Shown piece by piece: positions 23,467 to 32,146 of a stretch of DNA of 64,000 nt (its first letter is position 1; the number at the start of each line of letters is the position of its first letter). The DNA is taken from NCBI GenBank assembly GCA_963966185.1, contig CAWZYM010000109.1, positions 350,001-414,000 of the forward strand, written 5' to 3'. Under the pieces are notes generated by a model, which saw nothing but the letters and a program-made list of their open reading frames with translations, was not told the DNA's origin and did no database searches. This DNA comes from Rhabditoides inermis (lineage: Eukaryota > Nematoda > Chromadorea > Rhabditida > Rhabditidae). The translations under genes were made by a program, and so were the position numbers.

Positions 23467-26210
23467 CCTCCCCCCCCCCCGCACCTTGAGCAGCACCCTC
23501 GCCGCCTGTGGCTGTTTCTCGTCGACCGCCACATGGAGGGGCAGGCGGCCGCCTTGTGTGGCCAGAGTAGTGATCCTGCAACGCGCGTCGCTGACCACGC
23601 AAAGATCAAGAGGCGGTTTATTCTGGGCTACACTACTACTACGTTTCTAATTTAAAAAAAAAACAATTTTCAGAAATTTCACACCAGCTACTGGCGAAAC
23701 ATAATAGAACGGGAACACCAAGGCATTGTCAGTCCAATACAAGCCACCTACCTAACGCCCTCAAACCACATGCAGGCGTAAAGACGGATTGACTGATTGC
23801 TTTCAACTCTTCAACACTCCATAACACCCCCACCCCCCAGCTATCTCCCCTCTCCCTGACACATTCCATCCCCGAATGCATCGCATCTATCTTGCTGCAT
23901 GAGGCACAAGCTGATCTACCACAACCTGCCACGCTTCACCCACCACAACCTTTCACTTTATATAATACCGATTTGCCGATTCAAACCCAACCTTGTCAAT
24001 CTAATGTCCAATACATTCCACTCACCTATCTCCCCTCTCGCCGAACACTCTCTTCAGATACATTCCATGAAAAAAGACTGACTGACTCCACCCACCTATC
24101 GCCCCTCTCCCTGCACACTCTGTGCAGGTACTCTGTCAGGCCGCACCCAGCAGCCACGTGCACCGCGTGCCAGTCCGGGTGGGCGAGCACGCACTCGAGC
24201 ACACGACGGAGATCGGAGGGGGACAGGGCTGCAAGGGGGAGAGCGTGAGAGAGAGGGGGGGGGGAGAGAAGGGGTGAGAGAGAGAGAGAGAGAGAGATAA
24301 TCCACCCGCACGCACCGTCCACATCGTCGATCTCGTTCATCTGTTCTGCCACCCTCTCGATCCTCGCCCGCTCGCCCTCCTTCCACACGCTCTCCCGCGT
24401 GCGCACCCGCACAGCGCGGAACGTCGGCGACGCTGCAATACGCACAACGTTCAGTTACACGTACAAATCAGCAAGTACATTGTCAACTGATTTGGATAAC
24501 GCTGAAACCATCGTGTTCAATATGACTGTTTTTACCGCAAAGAACGGCAAAGCAACGTCGGAGAGTGTGGCGTAAATAAGAGAATCGGCATTGAAACAAG
24601 AGAGACTAACAGGATTAACGAAGATCAACTCGTTCAGTTATGTCAGACGCGTGAAGCGTATTCTGCACAGTGTAAACCAAAGAGCGAGAGAGTGAGGAGA
24701 ATGCGAGAGTGCTAATAAGGGAGGTTCTAAGATGTTTTTTGTGCAAAACTACCCACCCGCACCTTTTCTGTCTAACTCTCTTCAGCGCCCCATGCTCTCT
24801 TGGGCAAAGTTTTGGGCGTGGGTAAAGTATGACCAAAGTTTGGGCTGAGTTTCAAAACGTGACCCCCAGTCCAACAGCGAGAAACTTAGAGCAAAAATGA
24901 AAACTTTACCCTTCTTTGACCCATAACTTGGGTCAAATTTCATCTTAGAACCTCCCTTAGAGACAGAAACGGAGACCGACAGGACTTCGATCACCCACCC
25001 TCAGTGCCCTCCCTATACACGGCCACCCGCTCCCTGCTGTCCAACTTCGTCATCTTCTTCATGCGGTCCTCCGACAGGTGCTCGATGGGGTTCTGAAGAA
25101 TCTCTTTCCTTCCCTCCCTCTCTCCCTTCTCTCTCTTTCCCCATATGATATCTAACGATCTCCCCTGTTTTGTATCGTTGTATCGCCAATAACTCTAAAC
25201 GTGTGGAAACAAAATGTGGAAAAAGGGAAACATCACCACACGCGCACATGCAAAGGCACCACACTTCAACCATCACAGCACTTCACTCACAGAGAAATAC
25301 GACGGAACGGCCTGAAAGCAGGAGGGGAAAAGGTGAGTGGAAAGGAAAATAGGAAAATAGGATAGGGAAAGGGGAAAGTGAATCGGGTAGCTGTAGCTAT
25401 TGCACATCTCTGAAGAGTGTGGGTAACGGTAAGGAAAGGGAAAGAGAAAAAGGGAAGTAAATCAAACAGGAAATAGGTCTGAATCCTAGCTCGATTGCCC
25501 TCCCAAAGCAACGTGGAGTTGAAGGAGAAGGTGCAAGAAGTGAGAACCAAACCATGCAAAGTGAAAAGCTGCCACCCCACAGACACCACGTTTCAACGAT
25601 ATTACGTAACACCATATCACTAGCAACAATACTCGAAGATTCCTTTCAATAACTACAAAAATCTATATATCAACCAGTGAGAAGGATAGCTGCCTGCAGC
25701 ACTAGCAATTACGCAAATCAATAATCCAATCGATAATCAATAATCGATAACGCACCGAGACGCGGCTGCTGATCGCGCTGAACACACTGCCGAACATGCC
25801 ACTGCCTCCGCTATTGCCGGCTGCCTGAAAACAGATAAACAGGTCATCGGAAATATAATAAAATGCAATTATCGAGAATGCAGTCACACGTGTTTTATAG
25901 TCAGGATAGAGCAATTCTGGATAAATGCTTGGCTTGATTGAAAAGGTGTAGTCAATAGAAAGTAGAAAGTTCTACTCGTGAGATCTTAGAATTCATGTAT
26001 CCTATTCCAGCAGAACAGGGTGTTCGGAACAGTTGCACAGACTCTCTGACTCTCTAGTCTCTCTGACTGCAGAGACTCTCTGACTCTCTGACTCTCTAGC
26101 AGTGCTACTAGAGACCTCGACTCAAACAGGCGATCCCCCATTCCCACCTGTGCAGTAGTGGTAGACGATGTGGACACAGTGGCTAGGCGGACAGTCGCAC
26201 TACAAGAAGG

Positions 26211-26250
<40 letters not shown>

Positions 26251-26621
26251 TCTCTCTTTCTCTCTCTCCGATCCCCCACTCAATCTCCAACGTTGTAGAA
26301 TTAAAGACACTAGCACCTTATTTTAAAGAAGTTGTATGAAGCGCGCAAAACAAGAGAGGCAGACGGTTATGGCACCGTATTTCGAACTGCAAGCGAGGTA
26401 GATCGAAAACTATCGCTCTGGCGCAGGCTATAACTTCTCTCTCTCTTCCCCACCCACCCCGCCTGTCCAGTCGACCCTCCAGCCCCTGCCGCTCCCTTCC
26501 CTCCCCCTCCCGCCCCCGCAGCCGGCACAACAGGGGGCTGGTTGATCATGTTGTTGATGAGCGCCTTGCCCGCATCGCTCTGCGCAGCCGCCTTCGCCGC
26601 GTTGAACAACGAGCCAAACAT
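8079..26621 (-). CDS. PLA2G6: Calcium-independent phospholipase A2 with ankyrin repeats (PLA2G6 / iPLA2-beta family)
   Basis: 25 exons: 26621-26458, 26199-26148, 25824-25756, 25311-25291, 25092-24999, 24432-24316, 24228-24096, 23575-23485, 23057-22974, 22583-22476, 22285-22197, 21813-21720, 21512-21415, 21105-21009, 19772-19681, 19413-19292, 18465-18313, 18183-18110, 16059-15947, 10135-9995, 9604-9481, 9015-8929, 8850-8770, 8446-8291, 8135-8079. The total is 2511 nt, or 836 aa, close to the ~806 aa of the family. Residues ~1-135 are low-complexity Ala/Gly/Ser. Ankyrin-type repeats span ~215-440 (for example GRTPLAVAVLE and GRTAMHVAV). The patatin domain has oxyanion motif DGGGVRG at ~525-531, nucleophile elbow GTSTG with Ser ~558, and catalytic Asp ~684 in MDGGMVANNP. 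The C-terminal segment has FFRFSP and ends VDLLAKALQ. It hydrolyses sn-2 acyl chains of membrane phospholipids. Key residues are intact, so it should be active. Intron 19 contains three genes on the other strand. The ATG is 2 nt after TTTCAG. An AATAAA lies on the minus strand at 7852-7847. Confidence 0.93.
9700..9725 (-). repeat. Echo of PLA2G6 exon 21 acceptor edge
   Basis: GTACGTCGGAACCGCGCTG copies, with two changes, the first coding bases and acceptor side of the exon at 9604 (GTACGTCGGCGCCGCGCTG). It sits about 115 bases upstream in the intron. Confidence 0.6.
9880..9985. repeat. (CAGAGA)n and (CAGA)n simple repeat
   Basis: Hexamer and tetramer purine-rich repeats. On the PLA2G6 sense strand they lie directly after the 5' splice site of the exon ending at 9995. 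Confidence 0.85.
10125..10240 (-). repeat. Tandem copy of PLA2G6 exon 20 edge
   Basis: CACCATCACCCTGCAACA at the exon start (10128-10145) is echoed by CATCATCCCCCTGCAACC near 10190-10207. Each is followed by a copy of CAAGTCGTGTTCA. This gives a ~65-bp tandem duplication that includes the exon edge. Confidence 0.6.
10275..11635. mobile_element. Large foldback (inverted-repeat) element carrying tRNA-like sequences
   Basis: Inner arms 10741-11041 and 11219-11529 are inverted copies of roughly 300 bases (for example GGAGTGTTGTTAGAGCCACA against TGTGGCTCTAACGACACTCC), with a ~180-base spacer. Each arm carries a tRNA-like sequence with A-box GTGGCCTAGTGGTTAGCGC and B-box GGTTCGAGTCC. A second pair of arms lies further out (~10279-10345 and 11561-11632). 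Flanking the inner element is a direct repeat, GAAAAAGGTAGC plus CTATTT, at ~10709-10729 and ~11531-11552, which is a candidate target duplication. It contains the donor edge of the TSP1-like gene's first exon. A partial third copy lies at 13483-13530. No transposase is seen. Confidence 0.75.
10626..12697 (+). CDS. Single-pass membrane protein with TSP1-like cysteine module (nested gene)
   Basis: Four exons: 10626-10715, 11909-12076, 12327-12457, 12580-12697. They give 168 aa with consistent phases. The cytosolic N-terminus is Cys-rich (MCCELEEL, NSCCGQ) and then strongly Lys/Glu/Asp. It is followed by one hydrophobic segment (AMLAVVAVYAYVY) and a Thr/Pro linker. The extracellular part starts TWSEWSDASG, has CGNCG and CPCQ pairs, and ends in a short cysteine-rich tail. 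WSxW followed by paired cysteines resembles nematode TSP1-related modules; no enzyme motif is seen. The ATG follows a CCCAG acceptor directly. Intron 1 holds the foldback element. The gene lies wholly inside intron 19 of the PLA2G6-like gene, on the opposite strand. Function unknown. Confidence 0.72.
11665..11750 (-). repeat. tRNA-like sequence (degenerate)
   Basis: On the minus strand GTGGCGTAGTGGTAATGCTC (A-box-like) is followed ~35 nt later by TTGGTTCGACAC (B-box-like). It lies just outside the foldback element. The arms do not fold into a standard cloverleaf by eye. Confidence 0.4.
12999..14326 (+). CDS. Single-pass membrane protein with C6-type six-cysteine domain (nested gene)
   Basis: Five exons: 12999-13109, 13153-13180, 13357-13451, 13824-13892, 14174-14326. 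They give 151 aa, all phases consistent. The short N-terminus MSCCSPKPKSK is followed by one membrane segment (VIVIMILAYILI). The outside domain has six cysteines in the order CAASC, GCP, YVYCL, LTCTDAGW, HACLRK. This matches the layout of the nematode C6 domain (Pfam family 'C6'), a presumed extracellular module of unknown function. The MxCC...KPKSK start and membrane topology parallel the gene just upstream, so the two may be ancient neighbours. AATAAA lies at 14335, 9 bases past the stop. It is nested in PLA2G6 intron 19. Confidence 0.77.
14573..15605 (+). CDS. Secreted or membrane-anchored Lys/Glu-rich protein (nested gene)
   Basis: Seven exons: 14573-14590, 14776-14871, 14979-15032, 15076-15234, 15291-15395, 15436-15522, 15573-15605. 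They give 183 aa. An N-terminal hydrophobic stretch (ALINAVITTLLASLWTLAVCG) looks like a signal peptide or anchor. An Ala/Pro linker and a long KEEKKEE-type charged region follow (residues ~57-110). The last third is less biased: TVYPDVKEPTTSQKKK, then KSDEDDTLEKINSLKM. No domain is recognised. The clean phase-0 joins of all seven exons argue for a real gene. AATAAA lies at 15708. It is the third plus-strand gene inside PLA2G6 intron 19. Confidence 0.7.
15606..15946. other. 3' flank of the nested cluster
   Basis: Contains the poly(A) signal at 15708-15713, a small TTTTACATG triplication near 15825-15850 and a C-run against the PLA2G6 exon 19 donor. No gene. Confidence 0.5.
16195..16260 (+). 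repeat. Dispersed hairpin element B1
   Basis: A perfect hairpin GAGAGGGCGC/GCGCCCTCTC with a CA-type loop is preceded by CATTA. About 25 nt later comes CTCGCGCTAGAAT. Three related copies lie at 19891, 37290 and 38221. Confidence 0.75.
16430..16492. repeat. (TG)n microsatellite
   Basis: About 30 TG dinucleotides in a row. Confidence 0.95.
16828..17447. mobile_element. Palindromic MITE family A, copy A1 (with inner palindrome)
   Basis: Terminal inverted repeats of ~35 bp begin ATTATCTGTTAAAAAGTACT and continue through GCGTAAAGAGAGTC. A second, inner pair (around CAACAAAAGCGCATGCATAA) surrounds a (GA)n core. Between the inner pair and the right end sits a separate A/T-run palindrome (~17190-17410, arms AGCTTGCAAGATGGTTGAAA). 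No coding capacity. Confidence 0.82.
17492..17735 (+). repeat. Dispersed GC-rich repeat, copy 2
   Basis: Related in reverse complement to 3712-3921 (shared GGCTGCCCGAAATCCCCATT and GGGACACGTCAGCCTTATG). It sits immediately after MITE A1 in PLA2G6 intron 18. Confidence 0.65.
17736..18109. other. PLA2G6 intron 18, remaining part
   Basis: No gene. TTTCTCTATT-type repeats occur near 17715-17775. Confidence 0.5.
18450..18700 (-). repeat. Tandem ~75-bp repeats containing the PLA2G6 exon 17 acceptor
   Basis: The exon 17 acceptor edge (plus GGGGCCTGCAAAG at 18461) is echoed as AGGGCCTGCAAGATG (~18553) and AGGGCCTGCGAGAG (~18628). Each copy is followed by TTCTATACAG plus related bases. Exon start, acceptor and intron sequence are repeated together two or three times upstream of the real exon. 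Confidence 0.75.
18701..19291. other. PLA2G6 intron 16, remaining part
   Basis: No gene seen. Moderately AT-rich unique-looking sequence. Confidence 0.5.
19575..19672. repeat. (CAGAGA)n minisatellite
   Basis: Some 15 hexamers ending seven C's before the PLA2G6 exon 15 donor. On the PLA2G6 strand this is a pyrimidine-type TCTCTG repeat just after the 5' splice site GTGGGG. Confidence 0.9.
19891..19955 (+). repeat. Dispersed hairpin element B2
   Basis: Hairpin GAGAGGGCGC/GCGCCCTCTC preceded by ATCATTA and followed at ~25 nt by CGCGCGCTAGAAT. Same family as 16195. Confidence 0.75.
20293..20660. mobile_element. Palindromic MITE family A, copy A2
   Basis: Near-perfect inverted repeat. Left arm: ATTATCTTTCAAAAGTACTT, then GGTTTGTACCGTTGTCTCAG and GAGACATGTGC. 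Right arm: its complement, ending AAGTACTTTTGAAAGATAAT. The short spacer holds CGTTCATTATAATATGG. No ORF. It lies in PLA2G6 intron 14. Confidence 0.82.
21295..21385. repeat. (GA)n / GGGA microsatellite
   Basis: Purine-only simple sequence in PLA2G6 intron 13, next to the exon 13 donor. Confidence 0.9.
22565..22775 (-). repeat. Echo of PLA2G6 exon 10 acceptor edge
   Basis: CAGAGACCATGTCCTGTAAG at the exon 10 start (~22571-22590) is echoed as AGAGGCCATGTCTTGCAAG (~22749-22767) in the upstream intron. Confidence 0.55.
22915..22968. repeat. (CAAA)n microsatellite
   Basis: About a dozen CAAA tetramers directly against the PLA2G6 exon 9 donor. A similar (ACAA)n tract sits against a FAM114A donor at 34484-34535. 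Confidence 0.9.
23385..23462. repeat. (CT)n microsatellite at PLA2G6 exon 8 donor
   Basis: CT-only sequence plus a C-run precedes the exon on the plus strand. In the gene's sense it is a G-run and (GA)n directly after the 5' splice site. Confidence 0.9.
23830..24130 (-). repeat. Echoes of PLA2G6 exon 7 donor edge
   Basis: The exon end and donor (plus ACCTATCGCCCCTCTCCCTG at ~24094) recur as ACCTATCTCCCCTCTCGCCG (~24029) and AGCTATCTCCCCTCTCCCTG (~23838). The copies share CATTCCA further on. Exon-edge copies therefore march into the intron at about 65 and 190 bases. Confidence 0.65.
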
Positions 26622-27117
26622 GGCTGAAACGTATCACGTCATGTAGAGTGAAACGTATCGCCCCCGACATTCCCACTGCGAGCGGCGCGATGAAAACGTT
26701 CTAGTTGTCAAATTCATAGTCTAAAATCTTACAAACTATTTCACTACTCACAACATAAAAAGGTATCGCAACGTTGAAACGTATCACCTTCCCAAAACTC
26801 GCTGCAAACATTCGAAAAAAAGTATTTATGCGAAGCAAACACAAAAAATATCACAGTATTGCGAGTAACCCAACTCTCTTTGGCTACCAAAATCTACTAC
26901 ACAAATCGTAACTAGTAATACAGAAAAAAATGCTGTTCAATGCCAAGAATTCACAGTAACACAAAAATCACGCCAAATCGTTCATAAATCTGTATAATCA
27001 ATCAATTTCAATCAAAGTCTCTGCTCTTTCTCCTCCCTCCTCCTTCTCCCCTTCCTTCTCCTCCCCCTCTCCTCCTTCTCCTGCTCCTCCTCCTGCTCCT
27101 CCTTCTCCTCCTCCTCC
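26622..27117. other. Intergenic: FAM114A 3' flank and PLA2G6 5' flank
   Basis: This 496-base gap separates two same-strand genes. On the minus strand GATACGTTTCAG ends 2 nt before the PLA2G6 ATG, which looks like a trans-splice acceptor. Three TGAAACGTATC motifs lie within 150 bases. The stretch 27010-27117 is CT/CCT-rich, directly downstream of the FAM114A stop codon. Confidence 0.6.
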
Positions 27118-27452
27118 CTACTCCATCATGGGAGCGAGTAGCTGGCCGGCCCGCCGTAGCAGATCCATCGCTGTCTCCGCCTCCACTAGCACTTGCGTCG
27201 AGAGCTCGTCAGCCTGAATGGACATTCTCTATCTCTCTCCTTCTCTCTCTCTTCCCCCCTCTCCATCTCTCTCCCTTTCTCCCTCCCCTATCTCACACCC
27301 CTTTCTCTCCCCCTATCTCTCCCCCTCTCTCTCCCTCCCTCTCTCTCTCTCTCCCTCTCTCTCTCTCTCATTCTCTCTCTTCCCTTCCCCTCCCTCCCTC
27401 TCTCTCTCTTATTCTCTCTCTTCCCTCCCCCTCTCCCTCTCTCTCTTCCCTT

Positions 27453-27492
<40 letters not shown>

Positions 27493-30400
27493 CCCCTCTC
27501 TCACTCCCACCTTGACCGGATCTCCTCCGGTAGTGCTCAGCACGTGCGAGTACCTTGTCGCCAGCGAGTTGATCGAACTCCCGAGAACACCAAACAAACT
27601 GCAAACCATACGCATAACCAATGTTAAAGAAGCAAAATGCATTATTCATTAATTTGTCGTTGAATAAGTATTTTGAAGCAATTGAACAAATATTATAAAC
27701 ATAACCGAGAGGGGGGAAGAGAGAGAGACCACCCACGTTGCAATCTGTTGTGGCTGAGTGCGCGCATCACCCAACAGTAGCAGCGAGCCGACCTTGCCGA
27801 GAACCTGAAAAGTGAAATTCGTTCGCAATCCTCCGCATCTTCCACAAATAATAAGCATCCAAGAGTACCCATGTAGAAACAACATTGATCATCGCAATTC
27901 CTAATTGACCAAAACTTCGAAAATGAATCAAATGACAAAAAAAATCAACATCAACTCGTTCAATACTGTGTGTGTATACATTTGTTTCGATTAGCATAGT
28001 GTTGTAGTATTGAACGAGTTGATGTTGATTTTTGTGTGACACACTACAGATAATATTCCATATTCATCTTACTCTTGCACTCATCTATCTCCCTCCCCCA
28101 CCCACCTGCACACAGTTGCCCAGCTGTCCGGCCAGTGCGCGGACCGCCTCGGCGAACAGCGGGTCGGCGGCCGTGCCCGCGCAATGCGACGCGGCTGCGT
28201 CCAGCTCCTGAAAGAGGGGAGTGCAAATATGTCAAGGTGTGATCAGTCTCTTCGAAACTTTTGCACGGTTACTGATCTTTTTCAAGCTATACCACCAATA
28301 CCAATACATAACATTGTACTAACATCGCGTTGTAGTAACTGCAGTAACTACTTTTCAAATTGCTAATAAACTAGGGTAAAAGTGCATCCCGACTGTCGAC
28401 TGATATAGCACTCTCGACTCTTCATCCACCACCCAAACATGCTCACATTTAGAAATATGTTTCTACTACGCTTTTATTATCAACCCCATACTTCAGTTGT
28501 AATCTGGCAAGCTCGTTGTAATACAAATTTCACTAACAAAAAGACACCTGACTTATCTTTTTTATAAGTCGCTAGCGCATTGAGATGGCAACCCATATGG
28601 CAAGAACTACCTACCTCCACTACTTTACGCAACACATACCACACCTAGAGTATCAGGCTGCGTAATGAGAGGAATACGCAAAGACACAGCCACACCAACA
28701 GACTTATAAACTTATGCGCAATACGTTCCACCTCCACTAGTTCAAAAACTAGTCACAATCATTGATAATCCGTTTTTGTCCACATTCTCAAACGTATTCA
28801 CTTTTCATCAAAAATACGTTTCAATTACCTTACTGCACGCAGTCATACACTTCACCGACAGTAACTTCACTTTTTTCAACTTCAACACCAACGGTTCCAC
28901 GTATCATTAATAATGACAGAATTGCAGTAAAAATCCACCTTCCACCCCGCCTTGACTACTACAAATAATGGTGGCGCTCACCAATCGGAGATCTGAGTAA
29001 CTGATCCATCCCTATAGGACACCCACCTTCCACCCCGCCGCCACCAAGACAGCCGGTTCGTTACTGATATACATAGAACTTCGTTTCACCAATCTCGCAT
29101 CTTTAATAATAATGGCAGAACAGCAATATGAATAAGATATAACAACGCACCTTTCACCCCGCGACCAGCGCGGCCGGTTCGTAACACACAAGGTTTCAAC
29201 ACATGTTACAACTCCGATTCGAAAACAACTCCACATAATCGTGTTAACTGCTAACAATCAGAAATACTGCTGTCTAACCCAAGAACAGCGGGTTCACCAA
29301 TCTCGCATGGCGGAACCGCAGTCAGACACCCACCTTCCACTCCGCCACCAAGACAGCGGGTTCGTTACTATACATAGAACCTCGTTTAAGCATTACTCAT
29401 TTCATAATTGACTTCGTTTCACTACTGGATGATATAATAAGAACCCTCCACCCCGCGACCAGGGCGGCCGGCTCATAGCCCAGCCCCATAGCCCAGGCAT
29501 ACAAATGCATGTTTCAACTCCACACTACATCATACCGCATAATGGTGTAATGTTAAAAATGTATACAAAAAAGGTAGTAATACAAGTGACAAGTAAACCC
29601 ACCTTCCACCCGGCTACTAGGAAAGTGGGTTCGTTACTAATATAACTCCGTTTCAACAATATCGCATCATTAATAACAATGGCAGAACAGCAATATGAAT
29701 GAGATATAACAACGCACCTTCCAGCCGGCGACCAGGGCGGCCGGCTCATAGCCGAGCCCGGTGCCGGCCATGGCCCGCCGCACATCCCGCTCCCACTCCG
29801 AGCAGTCATCCTCGCAGGGGGCGGAGGAGAGCAGCGAGCGCCACTTCCTGCAACCAGTGACCATCATACCACAAGTAGCTGACCACTTGCACTGGTCAGC
29901 CTAGGGTCAGCCTTGTTTATCCGCATATTTTTCATGCTTGCCTTTTATCGTTATTACTTTTCCCTTGCCGTGGAAATAAACACTTCAATACTCGTCACAA
30001 CCAACATTTTGGAGCGCCACTTCCTGCAAGGAGAATAGGAATAGATTAGAGCTAAGACTGTACGGCACCGTCCTTGTAGTGTACCGATTCTGGATAAAGG
30101 ATTGATTGATTGACGATACGGTACTATTTCTCAGGGAAACGTACGGTGGTTCAGTTGCCATCCCATGGTAATGGTAACCATCATCAAGCAGTTACAAGTA
30201 CATAAGGCAAAAAAAAAAAAACTGTTTCAATGTACGACAACAGATCGTATCAAACAAAAAATGCAAACAATACGCTTCAACACCACACTACCCTTCTATG
30301 CATACTTTCCGACACCAATCGACATCCTTCAGCACGCTCCATCTACCCAAACACTACTCATCCTTGCTGCCATACACACATCAACACTCACAAACACTGC

Positions 30401-32112
30401 TGATCAACATACAAACACACTAGTCTGCTGTGCCATTACCAAATAACAACCCCCACTCACTCACTTATCCACTGCTTATCAACATGCAATCACTAGCCTC
30501 TTCCTGCCCCCCTCCTACTCACTTCTCCACCGCCGGCTTGACAGCCCTACTGGCCGCCAGCAGCTCGAGTGCCTCCAGATGAGCCATGCCCTCCCCCGCT
30601 CCGAACACTCCGGCCACATCGAGGGGACGCTCCGCGCGGCGAGGGCCAGACACGGACAGGGGGCCGGAGCGGTCCTGCAACAGGAGAACAAGGTAAGCAG
30701 ATAGTAAAGGTTTGTTTGTAATATAGTTGTTTGTAACAATAGACACAGGACCGACGCGGGCCTGCTACGCTAGCACGCAGACGCAACCCTGCAGAAATCA
30801 TAGACAGATAGTGATAGCAGATAAGTAGAAAGTATAGGCGCACGCGTAGTCGTTTGTAACAATAGACAGAGGATCATGCAACAACTTAATGCTAATCACG
30901 TCTATTGTAGGAATTAGGAATGAGCACATCTGTGGTGCTTGTTTTCTCCAGAAGCAAGACTCAAATTACTACACAAAAACCATGGAAAATTACAGTAACC
31001 GAGTGATACTTATTTTACGCAACACTGAAAACACAGCTTATTTAGGTGAGCTACACAATACGCACACGTTATACAATCGCTGATCACTAACAAAACTGTT
31101 CAGAGAACGAAACGGCATTATTCACCAGCGCACGTCGACAAGTGATTATCAACTCGTGAAACGTATCACTTCATCCCATATGCACATCTAGATATCTCTA
31201 TAACTATCAGATCATCTCAGCACACCATCCAACAACCAACCCCCCCCCCTTCACTCCTATATCTACTCTCTCTCCTCTCTCCCTCTCCCCTCCCTCTGCA
31301 CATCTAGATATCTCTATAACTATCAGATCATCTCAGCACACCATCCAACAACCAACCCCCCCCCCCTTCACTCCTATATCTACTCTCTCTCCTCTCTCCC
31401 TCTCCCCTCCCTCTGCACATCTAGATATCTCTATAACTATCAGATCATCTCAGCACACCATCCAACAACCAACCCCCCCCCCCTTCACTCCTATATCTAC
31501 TCTCTCTCCTCTCTCCCTCTCCCCTCCCTCTGCACATCTAGATATCTCTATAACTATCAGATCATCTCAGCACACCATCCAACAACCAACCCCCCCCCCC
31601 TTCACTCCTATATCTACTCTCTCTCCTCTCTCCCTCTCCCCTCCCTCTGCACATCTAGATATCTCTATAACTATCAGATCATCTCAGCACACCATCCAAC
31701 AACCAACCCCCCCCCTTCACTCCTATTTCTACTCTCTCTCCTCTCTCCCTCTCCCCTCCCTCTCTCCCTCTCCTCTCTCTCCCCTCCCTCTCTCCCCCTC
31801 TCCCCTCCCTCTCCTCTCTCTCTCTCTCCCTCCACTCACCTTGTCCCCCTCCTCCTCCCGTCTCTTCATCTCCTTGAGCACATCCGACAGACTCTGCCCG
31901 CCCTCCTCCTCGAATAGAAAACGGCGCCGGCCGCGCTGAAAGAGAATCTCTCTCTCCCTTTCCCACTCCCTTCTTCTCTCTCCCTTCCCCCTCTCTCTGA
32001 CTCTCACGCAGCGCAGTGTCAAAAATCATACATCTACAAACTTACACATTTCCATGTTCCATGTTTGTCAAGTGTATTGTGTATACAAACGGTGTACGAC
32101 CATCTCTCTCTT

Positions 32113-32146
<34 letters not shown>

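Noticed and set aside
27010..27117. Continuation of FAM114A coding sequence (Glu-rich)
   Set aside because: The TAG at 27120-27118 is in frame after LLAPMME, and the following CT-rich DNA is non-coding downstream sequence.
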